Assembly: GCF_013426205.1 (NCBI RefSeq) | Contig: NC_089422.1 | Location: 2,356,001-2,420,000, forward strand | DNA from: Metarhizium brunneum | Lineage: Eukaryota; Ascomycota; Sordariomycetes; Hypocreales; Clavicipitaceae | Length of the DNA: 64,000 nucleotides | Direction: 5' to 3' | Part shown: in pieces, positions 1 to 10,712 of the stretch | Layout of the letters: the number at the start of each line of letters is the position of its first letter | Position numbering within the stretch: position 1 is the stretch's first letter | The notes under the pieces: model-generated | Database searches by the model: none | Told to the model about the DNA's origin: nothing | The model's input: the letters and a program-made list of their open reading frames with translations, nothing else | Program-made: the position numbers and the translations under genes

Positions 1-2000
1 AAAGAGAGCGGCGTTGGATGGCGGTTGACCCTCGTAAGAAGCGGTTATAATGACAACTGGGCGATCCTTGGGTACCTTCTGGTTCGCATCATCCAGAGGT
101 GCGATCGTGGTGGCCCTGAAACCATGGCGAGGTGCATCTGCTGCTACCCGTTGAGCCAATGCCTCACAGGTACCACTGTTGGAACCATAGAAAACGGCAA
201 GGGGCTTGCCCTTGATAGAATTGCCAGATGCCTTTGCATCATTGACAGCGGCAGCGTGGTGTGTTGTCTCACCAACTTTTCCGGCAAGAGCTTGCTCTAG
301 CTCCGTTGGGGTCATTTCATGTCGCAAGTTAGCTTTCATGTAGAAAGCTTTCGGCTTGATAGTCATGGTTTCTTGGACTTCGAGATTGTAGCTTGGATCA
401 GCCATGGTGAAATTGAAGTTCTGGAAAAGCATAGCCATGCATAGCAAAGCTTCTTGCCAGGCGAACGGTCGGCCAATACAGGCACGCTTTCCGTTGCCAA
501 AAGGCTTCCAGCAATTTGGGAACTCCTTATTCAGACGTTCAAAGTTTTCATCAGACATTCGTTCTGGTTTAAATTCCGTAGCATCTTCTCCAAAAACAAC
601 AGGGTCCACATGGGCTTTGGTCAAAAATGCAGTAATGGGTTCGCCCTTGCGGACAAGGAACTTGCCCGCGAGCAGAGTGTCTTCGTATGCTTCGACAGAA
701 AAGCCAGGAATGCCAGAGCTCAGTCTCAGGGTTTCTCTAAGTACCTGGGATGAAAAGTAAGAAAGACTATAACGGTCAAAAGGAGGGGCAGAAGTTTGTG
801 ATGCATGGGCTACATACTGAGGCAGTATATGGCAATTTGGTGAGGTGGTCGACCTTGATCTTCTGACGGCCAATAACTTGATCGACTTCTTGCTGAACCT
901 TCTGATATGTTGAAGGGTTCTTTAACAAGTAATAAAAAGAAAACGAAAGCAAGCTGGAGGTTGTCTCGTGGCCAGCGATAAGGAAGGTGATGAGCTGGTC
1001 AGTAATGTTCTCATCGCTCAGCTTCTCATGCGTGGCCGGATCAACACCGTTCAACATAGCATTTAGAAGATCCTTTCTGTCACTAGGGTTCTTCTTTCGG
1101 TTAGCTACGACTTCGTCGGCTGTATCTCTCATGATGGCGATATCATTGAAGAACTTCTCGTTTGCGGCTCGATAGAGAAAGTTGGGGGCAAATGCAGGCC
1201 GTTTGTTGCGACGACCAGCCTCTACAAGAAAGCTGCCCATGGCGGTAATGAATGGGTGCAGCTCTTCACTGTAGTATGAGTTGAAACGGAAGTCCATGGC
1301 GCATAGAGCCAAAGTGTCGAGGGCTAGACGAGTGAAATCATCTGAAGCGTTGATGGAGCTGTGAGGGCCGTGACGAGCAAGCTTCATGCAGAGCTGGGTA
1401 GCAATATCGTGCATTTCGTCAAACATGCCTCGAATAGAAAGGGGACCGAAAGCTGGAATAAGAACTCGGTGTGCCTTGCCCCAGTTGGGCTCATCATCGT
1501 GGGCCTGCAAGATGTGAAAACTCAGCCTTGAGGTTCAATGCTAGAGCTTGATGTTACTTACGGTGAATAAGCCATCATGAACGCCTTCTCGAACAATCTT
1601 GTCCAATGGTTAGCCTATGTCTCTGATTATGAAGAGAAGAAGTATGACAGATGGCAAGCTGGTCCAAGAAGGCAATTGGCTTACCCTTAAAGCTGACTGC
1701 AAACTCTTGTGAAACCGCTTCTCGTCACACAGCTCATTAACAAGCTCATTTGTGGAGCAAAAGACGACGGGCCGAGTGCCCAAGTGAAGTCTAAAGATTC
1801 CACCTGTGATTAAAAATTTAGAATGCGGAATCCAGAAATGGTGTAATTTTTGACCAAATCGCAGAAAGATTCGGGGAACTAAACGCACCATATGTGTCTG
1901 CCAGCCGTTTGAGGTCTTGTAATGGAGTAGACGAGAATTCGCCGAGGTTGCCGATCAATGGCAGGCCAGGTGGCTCGGGGATAGGAACTGCATCGGCCAT
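1..2000 (-). CDS. CYP505: Self-sufficient cytochrome P450-reductase fusion (CYP505/P450foxy type), 3' part cut by window edge
   Basis: Fatty-acid (omega-1 to omega-3) hydroxylases of this family carry the P450 and its CPR-type reductase on one chain. Five exons on the minus strand: 2000-1889, 1803-1685, 1597-1562, 1504-818 and 744-<1; all junctions are GT-AG and keep frame, and exon 3 is only 36 nt. About 566 residues are present of the roughly 1,060 usual. Visible: proline-rich N-terminus (PIPEPPGLPLIGNLGEF), the I-helix AGHETTS, ExxR in LRETLRL, heme loop FGNGKRACIG near base 482, then the linker and the FMN-flavodoxin start GKPLAVFYGSNSGT near base 190. The flavodoxin continues to GQPPSNAALF at base 1. 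The FAD/NADPH half lies outside the window. The start is the only ATG giving the family N-terminus. Membrane anchor absent, as expected for the soluble or peripheral foxy group. Substrate is inferred from family, not seen. Confidence 0.95.
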
Positions 2001-2368
2001 TTCTGGAATGTCGTTTGAGTAACGGGAATACTGGCCATTCTTTGTGTCAGTCCAGGAGATCATAGATGCTAAATTCGACAAGACGATCATGTTGTATTAT
2101 TCTCCTGAGATGAAGTGCGCCAACGCGAGGGTGAACCCAAAGAAAAAAAACTGCCCGGCTCTTCCATCCTATCTGCTAGGACAGCCGAGCCACTTATACA
2201 AGAACTTTGTCTTCATCACCATGCGCAATAGCTGAGACCCAGGGGCGGGCTTTTGGGGGTGAAAGTGGAAATCCGTGGGGATGTGGTTCTCTGCTCCTTG
2301 TAACTCAACTCGCCCCCTGTTCTGGGTGCGTCTGACTGATGGGGACGGCGCATGCTGATTCGCGTCGT

Positions 2369-2392
2369 GTATACAACTACTAGTTTGTATAC
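2369..2392. repeat. Interrupted palindrome GTATACAA-N8-TTGTATAC
   Basis: Two perfect 8-bp arms separated by 8 bp that themselves contain ACTAGT. It lies about 370 bp upstream of the P450foxy start codon, a position compatible with a dimeric regulator site. Function is inference only. Confidence 0.5.
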
Positions 2393-3529
2393 TTATGGCC
2401 GGGTGTGGCAGGACAATAGGGTGGTCAAGTTTGATACCAGGAAATGCAGTGACTGACCTTGGCTTGGATGGGGTACACTTCCAAGGTAGCTTGGCCAAGG
2501 CAGAAGAATACCGACCAAGACGAGGTGCGATTTGGCGATGGGTGGGCGCGTGTATCTCTCGCTGCGGTCTATGCAGGGTGGTTGCCCAAGCTCGACTGTC
2601 GGAATGCGATATTTTGGATGGTTCAGCAGCTTGATGGAAAAGATGGAGTTGGAGTTCCCGAAGCAAGAGGAGAGCACGGAGTAGTCGAGGTTTAAATACG
2701 AGGCTAAATGCCAACGACAGGAAGGAACGGCTGAAAGCATGAACCTTAAAAAGTGCAAGAGCCGGCGTTCTCCCAAAGACAGCAACACGGCCACGCAGGT
2801 CGGCGGTCGAGGGCGTCGCAGTGCCCGGGAGGCAATCCATGGCAACATTGAACCACTCCGCTCTCCGTGCTATAGTCTTTACTCGATACGCCTGCTGTGG
2901 AATAACCCGTCGCTGTGGTGTGGAGAATGGCAGATCAGGGAAGCTGTCTTAGATCCCAACGGCATGGCCTTGAGCTTACCCGAGCCAGTCAGACGAGGGC
3001 GAAAACCAATAGGTGGCTCGGATGTCATCATGCATGTGGTTTTGGGGAGGGCACGTCGGACCCGACATTGGGGGGCTTGGTAGCTGCGTTTCGGGGGGTT
3101 CACGGCCAAACATTCGCATAAAGCTGCGGGCTTTTTGCTTGCTTGCATGGATGGATGGGCTTGGGCGATGAGAAAACGCCGCCGGAGATTGCGCCCGCGT
3201 CATGCCAGTTGCACCGCCATGCATGCGCCACCGTTTGAGTTTGAGCCCACGATTTCATCCCCCACACGAATTACGCACAACACCACCAGACACTATACGG
3301 AGTAATATAGGCGATTAAGAGGCCGGACACCAGCCCGCTAAGGATTAGCCTCCCGAAACCCGTCCCCATGCGCAGTCTACGATGCCGCACGGCCCGCCGT
3401 CATGAGATCTCAGCCATTGCCACGTACCTGATCTCCAGTCGGGCACGTCATTAGACATATGAAGTTTGTATGTCTCTCCCTCGTGTGTACGTACGCGCTG
3501 GAGATGCCTCGCAAATACCTACACTCCAT

Positions 3530-3557
3530 ACTTAAGTACCTAAGTAGGTAGGTAGGT
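3530..3557. repeat. TAAGTACC/TAGGTAGG motif cluster
   Basis: ACTTAAGTACCTAAGTAGG followed by further TAGG units. The same short self-complementary word family recurs in other intergenic stretches of the window (7591-7611, 8320-8339, 43311-43328, 44958-44987, 55349-55369). It is dispersed low-complexity sequence, not a long repeat. Confidence 0.6.
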
Positions 3558-5502
3558 CCCACGGTGGGTAAGGGGTCACGACACATGTGCCTTGATGCCG
3601 TGAATCTGCTTTTGATTTTTCTTCTTTTTAGCCTGAATATCCTCGTGGTGTGCTGAGTGCGGAGTATTAACCCTCCCAAGAAGAAAGTTTTTTAAGAGAA
3701 AAAAAGAATCCAAGTGCGTAGCACCAGACCTCTGAGCGGTCTACAAGCGCGAATTCCCGCATTCATGGCAGTTGACCGTTACATCAGTCCCACAATATAT
3801 TGCCGGCAGGGTTCGGGGTCTAGAGACACCAGACTGCAGCGCGCGAGGCGTCTGGTGGGAAGTACCGTCGCTGACGAGACAGGAAAAACAAAGAGTGGGA
3901 CCAGGGCCAGGCTGCTTACTGTGTCTCTATGTACAAGGCAAAAACTTTGACCAGTTGCCCCTTGTTATGCAGTCGGAGGTAAGCGGCATTTCATGTAGCA
4001 TTCGGCCGGGCTTCCCGCATGCGCATGTTTTATGTAGACTTGGCCAGACTTCATTCCCGGGATGCTCCCACATCTACAATGCACAGCCATGGCTTGGGTC
4101 AGGTCAGGGAACCAAACTCGACAATAAGATTCGGCTCGCCCATCTTTGGTGGATACCTGTGGACGGATCCGCCTGATTCTCCGATCCCTGCGCGCTCTTC
4201 TAGACTCGTACCCCAGCGTCGGGCGGAATTTGGAGGACAATACCGGATGTTGTTGTCGACAACCACGAGTGTGTTGATCTTCATGTTCGTTGGCCCCGTT
4301 GCACGCTTACATTTCTTCGAAAAGAAAGCTGGCCCCATCTATGAATTTTTATATTTCATCAGTTACGGATGCGCACAAAAGTGCCGGCCATAATGTCACT
4401 TCCCAGTCCTCATCACCGGCATGTCTACAGTATTACTACAGCACAACATTCAGCCTCGTACTAAACAGGACCGATCGAATTTTAATCCAGTCTCACCACG
4501 CTCTTTTTCTTTTCCCCCTCTTCTTCCTCTTTCTCTCCGAGTCCCTTTATTCATCTTTATCTTCTTTACGGAATAATCCTTTACTTGCGGCTTTTAGTGA
4601 GATGCGAATTGCTTGACAGGCTCACTCTTTTTACTAGATGCGCTATTTCTCTACTGTTTACTTGGATTGGATCTCTATAATAATCTAGCGTAACGGGCCG
4701 TCATGAGTGTTCATATGGGGAATAAATAGAATAAACACAGAGGACAGGTAAGCGTACAAATAATAGCCTTCACCTAACTACAACCACCTGACTGTGCTAA
4801 CAGATCATATTAGTAATATTGAGGAAGAGCGGCCACCAAGTTGCCCAAGGCCGCACTCTCTCTACACTAAAGGTAACGCTCTATGCCGCCCTGTCATCGC
4901 TATACAGGCGGCGAACACCATTCTAAAGATTGATCCAAGTCACACCGGTCCATGGTCCATCGGATCGTCACACTTCCCCTCAAGCGACGTAGTTTTATTG
5001 TTCCGTCTGTACCTCACTGTAGTCATGTCTTAACCCAACCCCTGATTCCACTTAGGATATCTCAGTCAGCTGTTCTGCAATCTGCTCCGTCATATGCTCT
5101 ATATCATTAGGTTTGACGTCCCTTTGCGGAAGGACTCAGTGTAATACAATGCACACACGACCTGAGAGCCTCCCCCATCTTGAGAACGAAGGTTTTATAA
5201 AAAAAAAAAGGAAGAAAACACAGCAGGAAGAAGGAAAGGGAAAAAGCCCAAGAAAAGATACAGAGAAAAGAAAGGGAATTCAAGAGGCTTTTCGTGACGA
5301 GATACCATCTGAAGCGCATGTTTCTTCGCTAACATGTCAAGTACGCGTCAATCGCCGTACAAATATACTCCCAAAAGCCATGTACCTGCCTAGTATCTAT
5401 CTACCAGGGTAGGCTGTCAATCCCAACGCTCGCTTCTCATGTGTCGCAATAGCGGCCCCGGATGGAGGCAGCAGGCAGAGGCAGTGGGCAGTAGGCAGAT
5501 CC

Positions 5503-7320
5503 TCAAGGTTGCTGTTCGTCTCGAGACGACCCTTGACTGCCTCCACTTCCATTGCCTCCCGCAAATCGCTCTCGCAGCCAGCTGAGCGCACCAGATTGTC
5601 GTCGAGTCTCTCGGTCTCCATTGCCTCGCCTGTCATTTTCGGATGGGCTTCTTTGTCGCATGCGAGCACCCTGCTCGGCCAAATTGAATGCTCTCGGACT
5701 TGGTGGCGAGTGCGACGTTCTACGCTGCATTCGTGACGTGTCGTAGCTCATTTCAGACATGTTCGCTCGATTCCGCCTATCATTTTCTCGTTCTCGCTGG
5801 GTATTTGCCACGCTGCGGAGCGCTTCATTCAGCCTACTTTGACTCGGATTCGACGGCCGGGATTGAGGATCAAGGTTGACCGAGGAAACCAAGTCTGCCG
5901 CCGCTCTGCCTGTGGGCGTATCATAACCGTTCTCGGATCTATTTCCAATATCTCGCGACTGATCCGAGTTGTTTCGGCTGAAGTTTGCTGGTGGGGTGGG
6001 CGACGGCACATGGAAACGAACGTTGCTCGGCCCAGGAGCACCAGCAGCACCTGTGCCGCTCTCGCCTCTGTTGTTTTCTTGTCTTTGTTGGCCCTTTTCA
6101 ATCGGAGTTCGGCAAACTGGACACGTATTGTGCTGTTTCAACCATGGCACAATACACTCGTCGTGAAACCAATGTTTACACGGAAGATATGTAGCTACTT
6201 CTCCCACCTTCATTGCATCAATGCAAATCGAGCACTCAGCCTTGCCTTCCGGACCAAGAAATGCCTTGTCAACAGTTTTTCGATCCAAGTTGGCAATTGC
6301 TTCATTGGATGCTCGTGGAGCAGCGTTGGACTGCGACGTAGTTTCCATGAGCTGGGTTACGATGCGGTCGAGGGCTTCTTGGGAGTAAACAGCGTCGCCC
6401 ATCATGGCATTAGCGGGGCTAAAATGATTTAAAATCTCTTGCAAGCTTCTAGCAAGACCAAATTGAGGGCCACCTTCACCTGCGCCATCTGGCGGGCCCA
6501 AATCTCGGATGACATTGGAAAAGAGGCTAAACAAACAGTTAGCTCATGGACTTCCAGGGCAATGAGAGGCTCTCATGGTGACAATGTAGCTGCCGTGTGA
6601 CTTTCTGTTTGTAATACGAGGCACGTACGTTTGAAATGGATCTAAATTGTTCGGATTCGTAGACTCATCACCATCTTCGCCCACAGCGCCGGCACCGCGA
6701 GACCCGAATACTGGGCCAGAAAATATCGTGACTGACGCAGTTCCCCCGCCGAAAGTGCCGGATGTGATTGTAGTGCGTCGGAATCGAGGTGGTGAATAGG
6801 AGTCATTGTCTGGGCGGCCGAATAGGCTCGTGCCCTCACTTCGCCGAGGTTGACTAAAGCTTTGGATCATGTCCTGGAACCGCTGCAACACTGGGTCGAC
6901 AGATGGATCGTGATGCCTATCGTCCGGGTCGGTGCGAGTACTCCGGCGGAAGTGAAATCCCTGTGGACCCATATGCTCTTCTATATCAGCTTCATCGGGA
7001 TCAGAGTCGTCTGCGTGCCGTAGGGGGGGTAGGCCAGGCGATGACGAGGCTGACGAATTGTCCATTTGTCGGGGGTCATTGTCCGAGCTCACCTGGACGT
7101 GATGGTCAGCATGAGAACACTTGGTCCACACCACACAGTTGCATACAAGCACAGCCATGGTTTTGGAAGGACGTACGATTTCTGTAACCTCGCTTTCGCA
7201 ATTTGGACACATCAAGCCATGGTCGTCGCGGTACCATTCATTAGAACAGGCGTGGCAAAAGACCACTTCCCGACCGGCATCGGCATCGAGATGCCCGTCA
7301 CGATCGGCCCGAGACGCCAT
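5503..7320 (-). CDS. RING-H2 E3 ubiquitin ligase with N-terminal zinc ribbon (RNF115/RNF126-like)
   Basis: Three exons: 7320-7177, 7092-6629, 6526-5503; 543 residues. The N-terminus has a C2-C2 zinc ribbon (Cys22, Cys25, Cys38, Cys41, in a CHAC...CPNC context). This is the BCA2-type ubiquitin-binding ribbon of the RNF126 family. A complete RING-H2 lies near residues 301-341 (Cys301, Cys304, Cys319, His321, His324, Cys327, Cys338, Cys341). The C-terminal 200 residues are Ser/Arg/Asn-rich and disordered, ending in a Gly-Ser tail. The first ATG in frame is at 7320. Intron 1 (7176-7093) is 84 nt, in frame and stop-free, so a retained-intron isoform is possible. Expected role: substrate ubiquitination with an E2, probably cytosolic. 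Substrates unknown. Confidence 0.92.
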
Positions 7321-8520
7321 CTGGGCTTGGCTGCGCTGGTAGGCGGTAAAAGCGCTGAGACCTAAGCCCACGGCAAGGCCGGCAAGTCGGATTGCACGGA
7401 ACGCCAGAGTGAAGGATATCAAGCGAAAGGGTAATGTAGCTTAGATGCCGTAACTTATGGGCAGTAGAAGCAGATAATGCCGAGTGGAAATGTGGGCGAT
7501 AAGGACAAGTCGAGTGTTGTAGGTGCCTGCAGGTTGTGATCTATGCCTTATGCCGGCGTTGGGAAGAAGTTGAGAAAGTAAGGCGCCAAAGTACCTACCC
7601 AAGGTACCTTAGGCAGGCAGTGACGAAGCAGAAGGTCCAGATGTCGACGGAGGAACCTGGGAAGCGAAGCCGGGAGCAGCGTGGCAATCAACGAAGAGGG
7701 TGTTGATGCAGTGTCGGTAAGTGTCCCATGCGTCCTGCGCGTACTGATACGTCTTGAGCGCCTTGTCGACGGCCGGAATGCGAGTCAGCAAAACTTGTCA
7801 AGTACAGTCTGGTTTGTTGCAGAATATATTTGCCCACCGAGAAGTATACACCAGTATACGATGATACTTGTAATATGGAGCGCGGAAAATAGGCACCTGA
7901 TCTGGTCAAATATTTTTTGCCTCCCACTGTACCTAGGTAGACGAGGAAGGGTTAGGATCGTTGCAAGTCGACGGATGCATGGGCCGTGGCGCGCATCCCC
8001 ACGCGATCAATATATCATGTAAATTTGGGTACACAAACGACGGCGGAGCTGCTGAAGGTGGCAATGGGCCGGGCTGCTGTGGCGTCGGAGTCTGGTTGAG
8101 ATATCGCGGCCGCACGGCACCTGGACAGAGGAATGAATAGGAAAACAAAGGGCGTGCCAGATGACAGCAGCTGTGAACAAGAGGGCGAAGTGCTAAGTTC
8201 GAGTAATGGGCAAATTCAATCAACAATGTTCGGTGTTGGTCAAAGAGTCAACCCGGAGGTGCGTGGGGCGGCGATTCAGGGTCGTGACATTGATGATGAC
8301 GTTTGTCAGCGAAAAACTACTTAAGTACCTAGGTACCTGAAAACAAAAGGACACATGCATCAACAGTGAACAATTGATGGTCATGAGCTGCACGGCAGCG
8401 TTGACCCACGCACAGGCACCCCCTCACTAGCACCAGACCGGCCGGACTCCAGATGTCAACTCTGGTCATTCACTGACACCAGACCCCCTCACTGGCATCA
8501 AGAGTGCACTCAAGTGCTCA

Positions 8521-8550
8521 CTCACTGGCGCTCACTGGCGCTCACTGGCC
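8521..8550. repeat. Tandem 10-mer CTCACTGGCG x3
   Basis: Three adjacent copies, the last ending in C. Related CACTGGCA/CACTGACA words lie in the 100 bp upstream. Probably simple slippage repeat. Confidence 0.8.
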
Positions 8551-9171
8551 AGGGGCCTCCATATCAATCAATGTCCATTCAATATTCAATGTTGACTGCT
8601 GCATCACTTGGACCCTCAGTGCTCCATGTCTCCGAACTCCGTCTTTCGTCTGGTCTCGTACCAGGGACCAGTTTACCTGCGTCCTCATCAATTAATATCG
8701 GACTCGAGGCCATCTGTCTTGACTTCAGGCATACCATGTTCCGCCCGTGTCAGACTCACTGCCCCATGCCATGTCACCATCATGCTCCGTCCCTCCACAT
8801 GCCCTACTACTCCGTGACGGCGTGCAAGTCACACGTCAATCACACAGCCGAAGACGCACCTCTACTCATTGAGCCAGTTCCAGGCATGTTCATGGTCGAA
8901 AATTCCGCCCAGCTACTGTGCGCTCCTTGTCTCAAAGGGATCTGAGTGGTCAAAGTGTCCGGCTGGTCTCCCGTCACGTTATGACTGGTCAACCCTTATG
9001 TCTGTCTATCTTGCCCGTCTTGCCCTCTTCACCACCTCAGGAGACACCAGATCAAACGGCAAAGACGCCAAACACCAGGCATCAATGTCGGCGGTCACCC
9101 AACTATTTCATAATTATGAAATGCAGCCGCACCGAGTTCCATAAGAGGGGGGGAGAGGGAGAGAGAGAGAA

Positions 9172-9176
<5 letters not shown>

Positions 9177-9202
<26 letters not shown>
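9177..9202. repeat. (GT)13 microsatellite
   Basis: An uninterrupted run of 13 GT units, preceded by a G/A-rich stretch at 9147-9170. It lies about 450 bp past the stop codon of the 91-residue gene. Confidence 0.95.
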
Positions 9203-9648
9203 ACACAATACTTTTGCCATGCAGACTGTACATGTGTGACCCGTGTGCCTCCCCATTTCCACTACTCTTTACCAAGTGTAACATACATATACTACACCTG
9301 TCGCTGTTGCTGTCACTTGCTTGTGCAACAGACCCGAAAGAAAAGTCAACGTTGTGTGGAAAACAGTCAGGACTGTGAAATAGACCAACATCTTGTGGGA
9401 TCAATACTGGACGACCAGCAGCGTGCCAAAAGACCAGCAGCCCAATGGCATGGGCCTCGTAGCCGCCCAGTAGCACAAATCACAAACCCGCCTCGACGTT
9501 GGGCAAACGGAACCAGAGCAGAGAACTGTGGAAGCAGGCCAATTGTAGGCGTGAGAATATTCGGTCTGATCAAGATTATACACAAAGCGGTTTCCCATTC
9601 CCGATTCTCCATCAGGGGGACTTCCGTGCTTTCCACTCTTCTGTTGCC

Positions 9649-10198
9649 CTACTCCTTCGCATTCGCCTGCTCCTTCACCCGGTCTTCCTTGTCCCACTGA
9701 ATCAACTGCTTTGACCAGCTATCAGGAAGATTAGTTCATGTACACAGCTCCCATCCAAACGCAAAAAATCCGATCGCGGAGGAAAATGGGGGGCTTCGAC
9801 GTACAGTCGGCTAGGGTGCCACTCTCCAGGCTCCGGCTTGCGAGCCCATACTTCTCTCTCGGCGCTGAACTTCCACGTTACGGCGACAATGCCGACCATG
9901 ATACCGGCTGCGACGAGGGTGTTTGCTCTCCAGTTGCCGGGTTGGGCGTACCAACCACCTGCTGGTGACCAGACATGCTTAGGGTACCTAATTGCCGAAA
10001 GACCTGCCTATTAGAAACCTCGCTGTAGAATTTATCGCGTGCAGGCAGTCGTGAGGGCGCCATCGGGGGATCGCAATCGAGGGGCTCGGATCGATCGCGG
10101 TCAAAGACTTACGGGACTTTTCCACCACCGCCCTATGCGCATCACATTAGTTTCTTCCATTTCAGACTATGAGCAAAGACGTAGAACAAGCTTACCAT
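9649..10198 (-). CDS. Small single-pass mitochondrial-type membrane protein, 91 residues, four exons
   Basis: Built from four spliced exons: 10198-10196 (only the ATG), 10132-10113, 9987-9805 and 9718-9649 (TAG at 9651-9649). Donors are GTAAGC, GTAAGT and GTACGT, acceptors ATAG, TTAG and ATAG, and every phase agrees. The protein opens MGGGGKVPYP, continues with KHVWSPAGGWYAQPGNW, has one hydrophobic segment at about 31-47, and ends in a charged tail with SRLWSKQ and repeated Lys/Glu. I recall a conserved fungal family with this Gly-rich start and GGWYAQP...W signature. The layout (Gly-rich start, Trp, one helix, charged tail) resembles small accessory subunits of respiratory complexes, but that is inference. 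It is divergent from the mitoribosomal mL44 gene, which also suggests a mitochondrial role. Confidence 0.82.
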
Positions 10199-10712
10199 TT
10201 TGATTGACTTGCCAACGGACGTGTGAGGATGGAATTGAGCTGCGCAATTGCGTCTTATGAATGGACGGGCCTTCGTTCCTTCTTGAGTCTCGGAATCACT
10301 GAGTAGCATCCATCACCTCCCAGCGGCGCTGCTCGGGCAACGGTCCGAAAGTTGTTCCGTAGAATTTCATCCCAAAGGTCAACTGGTGCACTATGCTGCC
10401 CAGAGGCCACTAAGAACCTTGGAAGCTAGCCACCCGACCCTCTTACAGGAGCCGCTCACACGACTCCGTGCTTTGCCTGGGGCTGCCACAGCCCAAACCG
10501 CAGAACTTTTTCTGTAACGGTTCTAATCTGGACCTGGTTCGATATATTTGCGCCTTTGTCGACAAACGCATCCCACTTACCGGCGGCATCTATTATTTCG
10601 GCTGCACGACTTTGGATTGGAGGAAGGGGCAGAATTCTTTTTTCTTTGAATCACTTTGTTTTGTAATTTGCAATCTCCTTCTCTTTTATGTCCTCCCCTT
10701 CCGCGTCCCCAA
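10199..10712. promoter_or_regulatory. Divergent intergenic promoter region, 91-residue gene / mL44
   Basis: The 514 bp between two divergently transcribed start codons must hold both promoters. A CT-rich stretch with TCTTTT words at 10620-10700 immediately precedes the mL44 ATG on the plus strand, as is common for fungal leaders. No specific operator was recognised. Confidence 0.6.

Larger units (their letters stand above)
2001..5502. other. 3.5-kb region without a supported gene; P450foxy upstream region and RING-gene 3' flank
   Basis: No open frame here has recognisable protein character; the longer frames lack consistent splice context. Seen: an interrupted palindrome at 2369-2392, a TAAGTACC/TAGGTAGG cluster at 3530-3557, a strong pyrimidine tract on the plus strand at 4498-4570 and a purine tract (pyrimidine on minus) at 5200-5290. 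There is also an intron-like GTAAGC...CTAAC...CAG at 4747-4802. The tracts look like fungal core-promoter or leader sequence, so untranslated transcripts are possible, but no product can be named. Confidence 0.6.
7321..9648. other. Gene-poor intergenic region (2.3 kb) with microsatellite and short repeats
   Basis: Upstream DNA of the RING gene and downstream flank of the 91-residue gene. Seen: TACCT/AGGTA words at 7591-7611 and 8320-8339, GTATAC-containing AT-rich sequence near 7840-7870, a 10-nt triplicate at 8521-8550 and a (GT)13 run at 9177-9202. One helical-looking minus-strand frame (about 7609-7800) has no ATG or convincing upstream exon and is not called. Confidence 0.6.

Noticed and set aside
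2169..2848. Frames of 223 and 151 codons on the minus strand upstream of P450foxy
   Set aside because: Composition is random, there is no family resemblance, and two overlapping frames are open together, as expected of GC-rich promoter DNA.
7609..8226. Minus-strand frames at 7609-7791 (about 60 codons, helical, AVDKALKTYQYAQDAWDTY) and 7933-8226 as a small two-exon gene
   Set aside because: Both frames open with TTG, not ATG, and no GT donor after the second frame fits the AG acceptor near 7797 with matching phase. Real coding cannot be excluded, but I could not build a gene.
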